A stretch of 38,966 bases of DNA from an uncultured Bacteroidaceae bacterium (GTDB lineage Bacteria; Bacteroidota; Bacteroidia; Bacteroidales; Bacteroidaceae): contig CAJOEI010000019.1 of NCBI GenBank assembly GCA_905233465.1, positions 1 through 38,966 on the forward strand. Reading direction: 5' to 3'. Both the position numbers and the translations under genes were made by a program. The notes beneath the pieces are model-generated. The model was not told the DNA's origin. It worked only from the letters and a program-made list of their open reading frames with translations, and did no database searches. Below are positions 24,986 to 33,104 of the stretch, piece after piece (the stretch's first letter is position 1; each line of letters begins with the position of its first letter).

Positions 24986-25521
24986 ATCCCACCCTGCTCA
25001 TAGACAAATACTACGCCGCCACACCTGAGTTGCGACACATACTGCTCACACACAGCAATAGCGTGGCAGAGATGGCACTTGACGTGGCCCGACGTCATCC
25101 CGAACTGCATGCCGACACCACCTTCATCGCCGAGGCAGCCATGCTGCACGACATAGGTATTTTCATGACCGATGCACCAGGCATACTGTGCTTCGGCACC
25201 GAACCATACATTTGCCACGGCATGCTTGGTGCACGCCTGCTGCGCGATGAGGGGCTGCCGCTTCACGCACGTGTGGCAGAGTGCCACACCGGCACAGGAC
25301 TCACACGCGCTGCCATCGAGAGCCAACAGCTGCCGTTGCCGCCAGCCGACTATGTTCCCGAGACTATTGAGGAGCAAATCATCTGCTACGCCGACAAATT
25401 TTTCTCTAAGTCACACCTCGAACGCACACGCACTCCAGAGCAGGTGCTCGCATCATTGACGCGCTTCGGCCCGGAAAGCACACAGCGCATGCAAGAGTGG
25501 ATAAAGCGTTTCGGCGTGTAA
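24982..25521 (+). CDS. HD domain hydrolase
   Basis: A 179-residue cytoplasmic protein with an HD metal-dependent phosphohydrolase domain: His24, His56-Asp57 (MLHDIGIF) and a downstream Asp in CYADKFFSK. Such proteins hydrolyse nucleotides or phosphate esters; the substrate cannot be told. Its ATG overlaps the stop of the protease gene (ATGA). A purine-rich repeat array starts 4 bases after its stop. Confidence 0.87.
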   Translation: MNPTLLIDKYYAATPELRHILLTHSNSVAEMALDVARRHPELHADTTFIAEAAMLHDIGIFMTDAPGILCFGTEPYICHGMLGARLLRDEGLPLHARVAECHTGTGLTRAAIESQQLPLPPADYVPETIEEQIICYADKFFSKSHLERTRTPEQVLASLTRFGPESTQRMQEWIKRFGV

Positions 25522-25525
25522 AAAA

Positions 25526-25606
25526 GAGTGAAAAACGGAAAGCAAAAAGTGAAAAATGAAGAGCGAAAAGTGAAAAGTGGGAAGCGAAAAGTGAAAAATG
25601 AAGAAT
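25526..25606. repeat. Purine-rich degenerate array (AGTGAAAAATGA / GAAGCGAAA)
   Basis: AGTGAAAA recurs four times, alternating with AGCGAAA or AGCAAAA, giving a composite unit of about 20 bp. It fills the start of the gap between the HD hydrolase and the lptD promoter. Confidence 0.75.
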
Positions 25607-25620
25607 AAAGGATGTTTATT

Positions 25621-25652
25621 CTTGCGTATCATCGCCAGAAGTGCTACTTTTG
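25621..25652 (+). promoter_or_regulatory. Bacteroidetes promoter for lptD
   Basis: CTTG (25621-25624) as -33 box, 20 bases, then TACTTTTG (25645-25652) as -7 box. Transcription would start near 25658, downstream of the possible GTG start at 25641. Confidence 0.7.
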
Positions 25653-25691
25653 CAGCTGATTTCGAGCCCACAACACTTGGGCAAGCCCTCA

Positions 25692-28600
25692 GTGAATAGA
25701 CAAACACACAATATACTCCTGCTTCTCGTTGCCATCGTAGCGATGGTTATCTCCTGCGGATCGCCACAAGGCAACGCACCGACAACCACACCAACAGCCA
25801 CGGGAGCCACGGCCACGCTGATAGAATCAGTGCTTGACAGCGCGAACCACATTGACGTTCGTGCCGCAGTGGACAGCATAGCAGCAGCCATTGACACGAC
25901 AGCACTCGCAGCAGCTGCGGCCACATTGACTGGCGACACTTTGTCTCTGACATTAGACAGCGCTACAATAGCAGAAGCACTCACTCATCCACAGAACATT
26001 GCCCCCGCCGACAGCGATGCCATTGTGCGCGTGGAGGACTTCATCGCCAACGCCGACACAGCACGATACATCATCGTGGGCGAGGACACGGTGTGGCTCA
26101 ACCGTGCCGGACATATCGGCAAAGACTCCATAGCCGTGGACACTTCACGCCAGAGTAAGAACGCCCTGGAGTCACCGGTGAGCTACGTGGCCAAGGACTC
26201 CATCACCTTCGACTATCAGGCCAACCGAGCCAACCTCTACGGCGAGGCAAACGTCAAGTACCAGAACCTTGAGCTGCAAGCCAACCTCATCACAATGGCA
26301 ATGGACAGCAGCGTGGTTCATGCTCTCGGCACGCGCGACAGCACAGGCAAGGTTCTCTCGCCACCAGTATTCAAGCAGGGCGAGGACGAATATGAGCCCG
26401 ACCAGATAGCATATAACTTCAAGTCACGCAAGGCCTATATTACCAACGTCTTCACTGAACAGGGCGAAGGATATCTGACCAGTGCCGAGAGCAAGCGCGA
26501 CAGTTCTGGCGTGATGTATATCCGCAAGGGCAAATACACCACATGCGATGCCCGCCACCCACACTTCTACCTCGCCCTGACACGTGCCAAGGTGCGTCCG
26601 GGCAAGGATGTCGTCTTCGGACCGGCATATCTGGTCATCGAGGACGTGCCATTGCCGCTGGCCATACCCTACGGTTTCTTCCCGTTCACAGAAAGCTACA
26701 GCTCGGGCATCATCATGCCCACATACGGTGATGAGACCAACCGTGGTTTCTATCTGCGCGACGGCGGATACTATTTCGCCATTAACGACCTGATAGACCT
26801 CAAAGTGCTTGGCGAGATATACACCAAGGGTTCGTGGGGTGTGTCAGCACAAAGCAACTACCGCAAACGTTACCGCTTCAGCGGAGCCGTGAACTTCTCA
26901 TACCAGAACACCGTCGAGGGCGAGAAGAACATGCCGGACTATTCTGTGTCCAAGAGCTTCAAGTTCCAGTGGAGCCACCGCCAGGATGCCAAGGCCAACC
27001 CCTCACAGTCGTTCTCGGCCAGCGTCAACTTTGCCACATCGAGCTACGAGCGTAACAACCTCACCTCGATGTATAATCCTCAGGCCTACACCCAGAGCAC
27101 ACGAACCTCATCCATCTCATACAGCAAGAACTTCAGCGACATAGGCCTGAGCATAAGCACCACCATGAACCTCTCGCAGAACGTCCGCGACAGCAGTATC
27201 AGCATGACGCTGCCATCATTGAACATCTCGTTGGCGCGATTCAACCCATTCAAGCGCAAAAAAATGGCAGGTGCAGAACGGTGGTACGAAAAGATTGCGA
27301 TGTCCTACACCGGAACCCTGTCCAACAGCATATCGACAAAGGAGAACCAGCTGCTGCATTCCAACTTCATCAAGGACTGGAAGAACGGCATGAAGCACAG
27401 CGTGCCCATCAGCGCCTCGTTCACGCTGCTGAACTACATCAACATCACACCGTCGTTCAACTTCAACGACCGCATGTATATGTTCAAGGTCAATCGCTCG
27501 TGGGATCAAGGCGTCCAACAGGAATTGCGCGACACCACCTTTGGGTTCTACAACGTCTACGACTACAACATGAGTGTCTCAGCCACCACGAAGCTCTATG
27601 GTATGTACCGTCCGCTCATCGGCAAGAAGATAGTAGCCATCCGTCACGTCCTGACTCCTAACATCAGCTTCAGCTATGCGCCAGACTTCGGAGCATCACG
27701 CTTCGGCTATTGGGATACTTATGTCAAGACAGACAAGGACGGCAATGTAAGCACAGTGACCTACTCCCCATTCAACGGCATGCTCTACGGCGTACCGGGC
27801 CAAGGCAAGACTGGTAGCATCACCGTCGACCTGAGCAACAATGTGGAGATGAAGGTGCGCTCGTCCAAAGACTCCACGGGTTACAAGAAGATATCGCTCA
27901 TCGACGAACTGGGAGCTGCGATGTCCTACAACTTGGCAGCAAAGAGCAAGCCCCTGAGTGACCTCAACACGCGTCTGCGCCTGAAACTCACCAAGAGCTA
28001 CACATTCAGCATGAATGCCGTCTTTGCCACCTACGCCTACGAGCAGGACGAGAACGGCAACGTCAAGGTGGGCGACAAGACCGAGTACTCGCAAGGACGC
28101 TTCGGACGCTTCCAGGGAATCTCACAGAACATATCCTACACCCTCAACAACCAGACCTTCCGCAAGCTCTTCGGCAAGGACAAAGACAAGAACAGCAACG
28201 ACGAGAAGTCGGATGCCGACATTGAGGACGAGGCCGACATGAACAACACCAATCTCGACCCGGACCTCAATCAGGGCAAGCGTGGAGCACGCCGCAAACC
28301 CACTGTGGACGAGACCGACGAAGACGGCTACGTGCCCTTCCAGCTGCCGTGGTCCATCAGCTTCTCCTACGGCATATCGCTGCGCGAGAACACACAGGGC
28401 AAATTCAACTCCGAGCGCATGCGCTACCCATACGGACTGACACACACGCTCAACTTCTCAGGCAACCTCCAGATTGCCACGGGATGGAACATCACATGGT
28501 CATCGGGCTATGACTTCAACTACAAGAAGATATCCATGACCACAGCCTCGCTCTCGCGCGACCTACACTGTTTCAATATGTCGTGTAGCGTGGTGCTGTC

Positions 28601-28709
28601 ACCATACACTTCGTTCAACTTCACCTTCCAGGCCAACGCTTCAACGCTGGCCGACGCACTGCGATGGAAGAAACAATCCAGCTATTCACGCAACATACAG
28701 TGGTATTAG
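25692..28709 (+). CDS. lptD: LPS assembly protein LptD-like outer-membrane protein
   Basis: About 1005 residues, the Bacteroidetes form of LptD/OstA. A Thr/Ala-rich linker follows the signal sequence; a periplasmic OstA-like beta-jellyroll (about 155-300: KDSITFDYQANRANLYGEANVKYQNL) leads into a large beta-barrel with IPYGFFPFTESYSSGIIMP. LptD with LptE places lipopolysaccharide in the outer leaflet. The GTG at 25692 is chosen since the promoter overlaps the earlier GTG at 25641; a TTG at 25677 is another option. The N-terminus reads as a lipoprotein signal (hydrophobic stretch then VISC followed by GS), unusual for LptD. A Glu/Asp/Lys-rich insert lies near residues 830-880. Confidence 0.88.
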   Translation: MNRQTHNILLLLVAIVAMVISCGSPQGNAPTTTPTATGATATLIESVLDSANHIDVRAAVDSIAAAIDTTALAAAAATLTGDTLSLTLDSATIAEALTHPQNIAPADSDAIVRVEDFIANADTARYIIVGEDTVWLNRAGHIGKDSIAVDTSRQSKNALESPVSYVAKDSITFDYQANRANLYGEANVKYQNLELQANLITMAMDSSVVHALGTRDSTGKVLSPPVFKQGEDEYEPDQIAYNFKSRKAYITNVFTEQGEGYLTSAESKRDSSGVMYIRKGKYTTCDARHPHFYLALTRAKVRPGKDVVFGPAYLVIEDVPLPLAIPYGFFPFTESYSSGIIMPTYGDETNRGFYLRDGGYYFAINDLIDLKVLGEIYTKGSWGVSAQSNYRKRYRFSGAVNFSYQNTVEGEKNMPDYSVSKSFKFQWSHRQDAKANPSQSFSASVNFATSSYERNNLTSMYNPQAYTQSTRTSSISYSKNFSDIGLSISTTMNLSQNVRDSSISMTLPSLNISLARFNPFKRKKMAGAERWYEKIAMSYTGTLSNSISTKENQLLHSNFIKDWKNGMKHSVPISASFTLLNYINITPSFNFNDRMYMFKVNRSWDQGVQQELRDTTFGFYNVYDYNMSVSATTKLYGMYRPLIGKKIVAIRHVLTPNISFSYAPDFGASRFGYWDTYVKTDKDGNVSTVTYSPFNGMLYGVPGQGKTGSITVDLSNNVEMKVRSSKDSTGYKKISLIDELGAAMSYNLAAKSKPLSDLNTRLRLKLTKSYTFSMNAVFATYAYEQDENGNVKVGDKTEYSQGRFGRFQGISQNISYTLNNQTFRKLFGKDKDKNSNDEKSDADIEDEADMNNTNLDPDLNQGKRGARRKPTVDETDEDGYVPFQLPWSISFSYGISLRENTQGKFNSERMRYPYGLTHTLNFSGNLQIATGWNITWSSGYDFNYKKISMTTASLSRDLHCFNMSCSVVLSPYTSFNFTFQANASTLADALRWKKQSSYSRNIQWY

Positions 28710-28712
28710 ATT

Positions 28713-28763
28713 AGTTGAGAGTTGAAAGTTGAAAGTTGAAAGTTGAAAATTGAAAGTTGAAAG
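28713..28763. repeat. 7-bp tandem array (AGTTGAA)
   Basis: Seven units of 7 bp, five exactly AGTTGAA and two with one change, beginning 4 bases after the lptD stop codon and ending 21 bases before the next start. It fills most of the gap. Confidence 0.9.
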
Positions 28764-28784
28764 ATTAATAAACAACACATAATC

Positions 28785-29216
28785 ATGAAAAAATTATTCT
28801 CCATCACAATTGTCTGTGCCATCATGCTGGCAATGTTTGCATGCATGGGCGAGAGCGAATACCATCAGACCTACTTCGTCCGTCCATCATCAGGTGCAGC
28901 CCTCATCACTGCTGAAGGCGGCATCGACTCAATGGTCTTCGTCACCACAGAGTCATATACCCTGACCACCACCCTCGAAGCCAGCGACACCACTGGCGGC
29001 CGATGGTTCTCCTACCCAGACTTCTTCAACAGCTACGAGAGCACCACAGCCAACACCATCGTAGAGTTCACCATGCCCATCACCTTCACGCCCAACACTA
29101 CCAATAAGCAACGCACAGTGATGTTCACCATCAATGCTGGCGAATACACAGCCAGCTGTGTGTTTGTCCAAGACACTATCCACCCACAAGCAATCGACAC
29201 CTTAGCACTGGAATAA
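28785..29216 (+). CDS. Small lipoprotein of unknown function
   Basis: A 143-residue protein with a lipoprotein signal (lipobox AMFAC, Cys20). The remainder is one beta-rich domain with FTPNTTNKQRTVMFTINAGEYTASCVFVQ near the end, which resembles BACON-type or Ig-like domains of Bacteroidetes surface proteins, but the match is by pattern only. It follows lptD and precedes the GH51 gene by 7 bases, suggesting cotranscription with the latter. Confidence 0.72.
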   Translation: MKKLFSITIVCAIMLAMFACMGESEYHQTYFVRPSSGAALITAEGGIDSMVFVTTESYTLTTTLEASDTTGGRWFSYPDFFNSYESTTANTIVEFTMPITFTPNTTNKQRTVMFTINAGEYTASCVFVQDTIHPQAIDTLALE

Positions 29217-29223
29217 TAGTACT

Positions 29224-31788
29224 ATGCACAGACTGACGAGAACCTTCATGCTGGTAGCTGCCTTGCTTGCAACAGCAACGGCAACATGGGCCAACCAACC
29301 TGATTCGTTGTATCTATTTGCATACAACACCAATCCGCAGAACGGCCTGGCAATGGCCTACAGCAGCGACGGCATGACGTGGACAGCCTTTGAGGGCACA
29401 CACAGCTTCATTCGCAGCGACTACGGCACATGGGGCCGCGAGAAAAGGATGTTTTCCCCCGCACTGTTGCGCTCGCCACGAGGATGGTTGCTTGTCTTCG
29501 GTGTCAACGATTACGAACCCACATTTGCCATAACCGAGAGCCGCGATCTGGCACACTGGCGACCTCAAGACTACCCGCGCTTGAAGGGCGTGAGCCAATG
29601 CCTCGAACCCGTAGCACAATACACAGCCGAAGGCCTCACCGTGCGTTTTCACGACGCAGCAGGACAATGGTTTGAGACAACGGCATCCGAGGGATATCAT
29701 TTCAGCACCCCACAGGCGTGCACCGCACCAGCGCCCGTGCATACCACAGCACTCATCAACGGACAGCAGCAGACAGGCACCGTGGTTCGCATAGCTGCCA
29801 CAGAACTCGAGGCTCTGCATGCCTACAAAGCCCTCAGCGACCGCCGCGGCGCACGCAACAACATCAACCTCCACGATACAGCACCATTTGACTTCCTCAA
29901 CGAGAAGCCTCTCAACGCTGTCGTCCATCCACAACCCGAGGCAGCCAAACCCATATCCGACAAGCTGATAGGCATATTCTTTGAGGATATCAACTACAGC
30001 GCCGACGGTGGACTCTATGCAGAGTTGGTGCAGAACCGCGACTTCGAGTACTCATCAGCCGATGGCGGCCGCGAGCACAACTGGACAGCCTCCAACAGCT
30101 GGAGCTGCATAGGTAATGACGCCGCTATGGACATCGATACCACCAACGCCCTGCATCCCAACCAAAGCCACTACGCACGCCTTACGGCAGCCAGCGGCGG
30201 CGCAATGCTGGTCAACGACGGCTTCGACGGCATCCCTGTCCGCAAAGGCCAGACCTACGATGTCAGCCTCTTCGTGCGCCAGGAGACAGGCAAGCCCATG
30301 CCCATCATTGTCGAGCTCAGACAAGGCGACAAAGTCATTGGCACCACCACACTGTCCAAGCCCACGGCTGCATGGCGCCAGCTCAGCGGCACCATCCGCG
30401 CTATGGCAGATGCCGACGATGCCACGTTGTGTGTCGGCACACGAGGTGAAGCCACGCTGTGCATGGATATGATCTCGCTGTTCCCGCGCAACACCTTCAA
30501 GGGTCGCAAGAATGGCATGCGTGCCGACCTGGCACAGACGTTGGCCGACCTGCACCCCCGCTTCATGCGTTTCCCTGGCGGTTGCGTGACCCACGGCGAC
30601 GGCATAGGCAATATCTACAACTGGAAGGAAACCATTGGTCCGATGCATGCGCGCAAGGGCGCACGCAACATTTGGGGCTACCACCAGTCGCGAGGCTTGG
30701 GCTACTACGAGTTCTTCCAACTCTGTGAGGACATGGGCTGCGAACCTCTGCCAGTGATTGCTGCCGGAGTGCCCTGCCAGAACAGCAGCCGTGGCGGTGG
30801 TGGACAGCAAGGAGGCATCCCCTTCGGACCCGAGATGGACCAGTTTGTGCAGGACATCCTCGACCTTGTGGAGTGGGCCAACGGCGACCCCAAGACCAAC
30901 AAATGGGCACGCATGCGCGCCGAAGCCGGACACCCCAAGCCATTCAATCTCAAATACATCGGCATAGGCAATGAGGACCTCATCAGCGAGACCTTTGCCG
31001 AGCGCTATCTGATGATTATCAAGGCCATCAAGCAGCGCTACCCCGACATCACCGTCTGCGGCACCGTGGGGCCATTCTTCGAGGGTGCTGACTACGACGA
31101 AGGCTGGCGTATAGCCAAGGACAACCACATCGACATGGTGGACGAGCACTACTACGTAGCCCCAGGATGGTATGTCAACAATCAGGACTTCTACGACAAC
31201 TACGACCGCACAGCCTCCAAAGTCTACGTTGGCGAATATGCCAGTCACATAGCGTCCCGCAAGTCCACCATCGAGACAGCCCTCACATGCGCCATGCACA
31301 TCTGCAACCTTGAGCGCAACGGCGACATTGTGGCGATGTCCAGCTACGCACCCCTGCTGGCTAAGCACGGCCACACACAGTGGAACCCCGACATGATATA
31401 CTTCGACAACACCAACGTCTATCCCACTGTGGACTACTATGCACAGCTGATGTGCGGCCAGAGCCAAGGCAACAGCTATATTCCCACATCCGTCGAACTC
31501 AACCACGGCGATGCCGCTGTGCGCCAACGCATAGCAGTGAGCACTGTGCGCGACACCCAGACAGGCCGCACATACATCAAGATTGTCAACCTGCTACCCC
31601 ACCCCGTGGCAACACAGCTGCAGCTGCAGGAACTGCTCGTTAAACCCAGTGTGGCAGCCACAATGACTCAGCTTACAGGACAGCTCGACGACACCGAGGC
31701 ACGCCCCACACAGCCACAAAGCATCACATTGCAGCCCCAGACAGACATCACTCTGCCTGCCAACAGCTTCACAATGATTGCTTTCTGA
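29224..31788 (+). CDS. GH51 alpha-L-arabinofuranosidase, secreted
   Basis: An 854-residue glycoside hydrolase with a signal peptide (about 1-23). Residues 25-125 resemble one or two blades of a GH43-like beta-propeller (LAMAYSSDGMTW, FAITESRDLAHWRP), too short for a full propeller. The GH51 part starts at about 245 (KLIGIFFEDINYSADGGLYAELVQNRDFE) and includes a carbohydrate-binding-like insert (about 280-430). The (beta/alpha)8 barrel has MRFPGGC, acid/base Glu584 in IGIGNED and nucleophile Glu671 in VYVGEYAS; a C-terminal beta-domain follows. It should release arabinose from arabinan or arabinoxylan. No SusCD pair is near. Confidence 0.92.
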   Translation: MHRLTRTFMLVAALLATATATWANQPDSLYLFAYNTNPQNGLAMAYSSDGMTWTAFEGTHSFIRSDYGTWGREKRMFSPALLRSPRGWLLVFGVNDYEPTFAITESRDLAHWRPQDYPRLKGVSQCLEPVAQYTAEGLTVRFHDAAGQWFETTASEGYHFSTPQACTAPAPVHTTALINGQQQTGTVVRIAATELEALHAYKALSDRRGARNNINLHDTAPFDFLNEKPLNAVVHPQPEAAKPISDKLIGIFFEDINYSADGGLYAELVQNRDFEYSSADGGREHNWTASNSWSCIGNDAAMDIDTTNALHPNQSHYARLTAASGGAMLVNDGFDGIPVRKGQTYDVSLFVRQETGKPMPIIVELRQGDKVIGTTTLSKPTAAWRQLSGTIRAMADADDATLCVGTRGEATLCMDMISLFPRNTFKGRKNGMRADLAQTLADLHPRFMRFPGGCVTHGDGIGNIYNWKETIGPMHARKGARNIWGYHQSRGLGYYEFFQLCEDMGCEPLPVIAAGVPCQNSSRGGGGQQGGIPFGPEMDQFVQDILDLVEWANGDPKTNKWARMRAEAGHPKPFNLKYIGIGNEDLISETFAERYLMIIKAIKQRYPDITVCGTVGPFFEGADYDEGWRIAKDNHIDMVDEHYYVAPGWYVNNQDFYDNYDRTASKVYVGEYASHIASRKSTIETALTCAMHICNLERNGDIVAMSSYAPLLAKHGHTQWNPDMIYFDNTNVYPTVDYYAQLMCGQSQGNSYIPTSVELNHGDAAVRQRIAVSTVRDTQTGRTYIKIVNLLPHPVATQLQLQELLVKPSVAATMTQLTGQLDDTEARPTQPQSITLQPQTDITLPANSFTMIAF

Positions 31789-31813
31789 CTTAGCCACTTA
31801 CGACTATACAAAA

Positions 31814-31854
31814 AGTGCCGGCACACATAACATTGCGTGCCGGCACTATTTTTT
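31814..31854. terminator. Bidirectional terminator between GH51 and yebC
   Basis: A perfect 11-bp stem AGTGCCGGCAC / GTGCCGGCACT with a 12-base loop, flanked by an A run on the left and a T run on the right, so it can end transcription from both converging genes. Confidence 0.93.
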
Positions 31855-31872
31855 CAAGCCCGAAGAATGCTC

Positions 31873-32604
31873 TTATTCCTCCTCGGGTTTCATGTTTGTG
31901 TATACTGTCTGCACATCGTCAAACTCCTCGAGGCGCTCAACCATCTTGTTGATGCTCTCACGCTGCTCGGGGGTAACATCCTTGAGGTCGTTGGGGATAT
32001 ACGTGAACTCACCACCGACATCCTCAAAGCCGCTCTCCTCCAAATGCTTCTGGATGGCACCATAGCTCTTCGGGTCGCCATAGATGGTCAGTGTGCCCTC
32101 TTCCTCATCCTCGTCAAACTCATCTTCCACACCGTAGTCAATGAGATCAAGAATGAGCTCGTCCATGTCTACATCATCCTTCTTCTTGAAGGTGAACACA
32201 GCCTTGTGGTCGAAGAGGAACGCCAGCGAACCCATCGTGCCCAGATTACCTCCAAACTTGTTGAAGACCGAGCGCACGTCAGCCACGGTGCGTGTTGGAT
32301 TATCGGTGAGTGTGTCCACAAAGATGGCGATGCCATGCGGTCCATAGCCCTCGTAGGTCATACCCTTGTAGTCGCTCTGGTCCTTGCCCATCGCGTTCTT
32401 GATGGCGCGATCGATGTTGTCCTTCGGCATGTTCTCGCGCTTGCAGGTGGCGATGATACCACGCAATGTCGGGTTCATGTCGGGGTCTGGTCCGCCAGCC
32501 TTCACGGCAATAGCGATTTGCTTGCCCAGCTTGGTGAATGTCTTTGCCATGTGGCCCCAGCGCTTCAGCTTGGCAGCCTTACGGTATTCAAATGCTCTTC
32601 CCAT
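31873..32604 (-). CDS. yebC: YebC/PmpR family protein
   Basis: A 243-residue protein of the YebC/TACO1 family. It starts MGRAFEYRKAAKLKRWGHMAK and contains the conserved NPTLRGIIATCKRENMPKDNIDRAIK and YEGYGPHGIAIFVDTLTDNPTRT patterns in the three-domain order. Some members act as transcriptional regulators, others as translation factors that help at proline-rich stretches. The start codon is 3 bases beyond the end of the array at 32608-32692, so its mRNA leader is array sequence. A shared terminator lies downstream. Confidence 0.93.
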   Translation of the reverse strand: MGRAFEYRKAAKLKRWGHMAKTFTKLGKQIAIAVKAGGPDPDMNPTLRGIIATCKRENMPKDNIDRAIKNAMGKDQSDYKGMTYEGYGPHGIAIFVDTLTDNPTRTVADVRSVFNKFGGNLGTMGSLAFLFDHKAVFTFKKKDDVDMDELILDLIDYGVEDEFDEDEEEGTLTIYGDPKSYGAIQKHLEESGFEDVGGEFTYIPNDLKDVTPEQRESINKMVERLEEFDDVQTVYTNMKPEEE

Positions 32605-32607
32605 ACT

Positions 32608-32692
32608 TTAATTTTACGATTTAACTATTTTACGATTTTACGATTTTACGATTTATATTATTCAATTATACGATTTTATGATTTTACGATTT
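32608..32692. repeat. 8-bp array (ACGATTTT), 3' side of the four-helix gene
   Basis: Several ACGATTTT units, some altered (ACTATTTT, ATGATTTT), interrupted by a short AT-rich stretch near 32655. It contains the stop codon of the four-helix gene at one edge and ends 3 bases from the yebC start codon at the other. Confidence 0.85.
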
Positions 32693-33062
32693 AAAGCATT
32701 TTCTTCTTTGTGAGATATTCACGGGTAGAAATGATAGAACTAACGATAATGCGGTAAAGTTCCTTACATTCAGTATGCAAAGGTTGTACCCTCTGAACAG
32801 GCAACAACTCAACTTCCATTATAAGTTCTAACCAATATGCTGTTTCATCCAGTTCCTCCTCAACCATTTTCAGTTTGTTGAGAAAATCTTTCTCTGACTT
32901 ACCTATACATGCGGCTCGATAATTAGCCCCTGGTGATGTCCCCGACCTCACGATTTGCTTCCCTATTGCATAACCAGAATTGATTGAAGGCAAGTTATCC
33001 ACCAAATGGATAATCCTCTTGGAAAATTCCTTAAACCTTTGTTTCAACTCCTGTTCCGTCAT
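32691..33062 (-). CDS. Four-helix-bundle protein, 23S rRNA intervening-sequence (IVS) family
   Basis: A 123-residue all-helical protein. The pattern FSKRIIHLVDNLPS, GYAIGKQIVRSGTSPGANYRAA and KSEKDFLNKLKMVEEELDETAYWLELI is the signature of the four-helix-bundle family first found in intervening sequences of 23S rRNA genes and related to the Avd accessory protein of diversity-generating retroelements. Members form pentamers and may bind nucleic acid; their job is not settled. The gene sits in an operon spacer between pheT and yebC, flanked by inverted arrays, and not in an rRNA gene. Start ATG at 33062, eight bases from the right array; stop at the edge of the left array. Confidence 0.9.
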   Translation of the reverse strand: MTEQELKQRFKEFSKRIIHLVDNLPSINSGYAIGKQIVRSGTSPGANYRAACIGKSEKDFLNKLKMVEEELDETAYWLELIMEVELLPVQRVQPLHTECKELYRIIVSSIISTREYLTKKKML

Positions 33063-33070
33063 ATAGGAAA

Positions 33071-33104
33071 GTGAAATCGTGAAATCGTGAAATCGTGAAA
33101 TTAA
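33071..33104. repeat. 8-bp array (GAAATCGT), 5' side of the four-helix gene
   Basis: Three full GAAATCGT units plus GAAATTAA. It abuts and includes the pheT stop codon and is inverted relative to the array at 32608-32692. Confidence 0.85.

Larger units (their letters stand above)
32608..33104 (-). mobile_element. IVS-like element: four-helix gene between inverted 8-bp arrays (copy 1)
   Basis: The whole pheT-yebC gap is a 497-bp unit. Its outermost 15 bases (32608-32622 and 33090-33104) are inverted repeats matching at 14 of 15 positions (TTAATTTTACGATTT against TTAATTTCACGATTT). They extend inward as tandem 8-bp units ACGATTTT on one side and GAAATCGT on the other, allowing a 23-base pairing with two mismatches. 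The gene inside runs with the host operon. The stop codon of pheT lies within the right end. The unit looks clearly more AT-rich than its neighbours. A related, decayed copy is at 21403-21615. Confidence 0.6.

Noticed and set aside
30055..31527. Long open frame (490 codons) antisense to the GH51 gene
   Set aside because: Its translation has no recognisable domain and it lies wholly opposite a well-supported GH51 catalytic domain; such frames arise from the codon bias of GC-rich genes.
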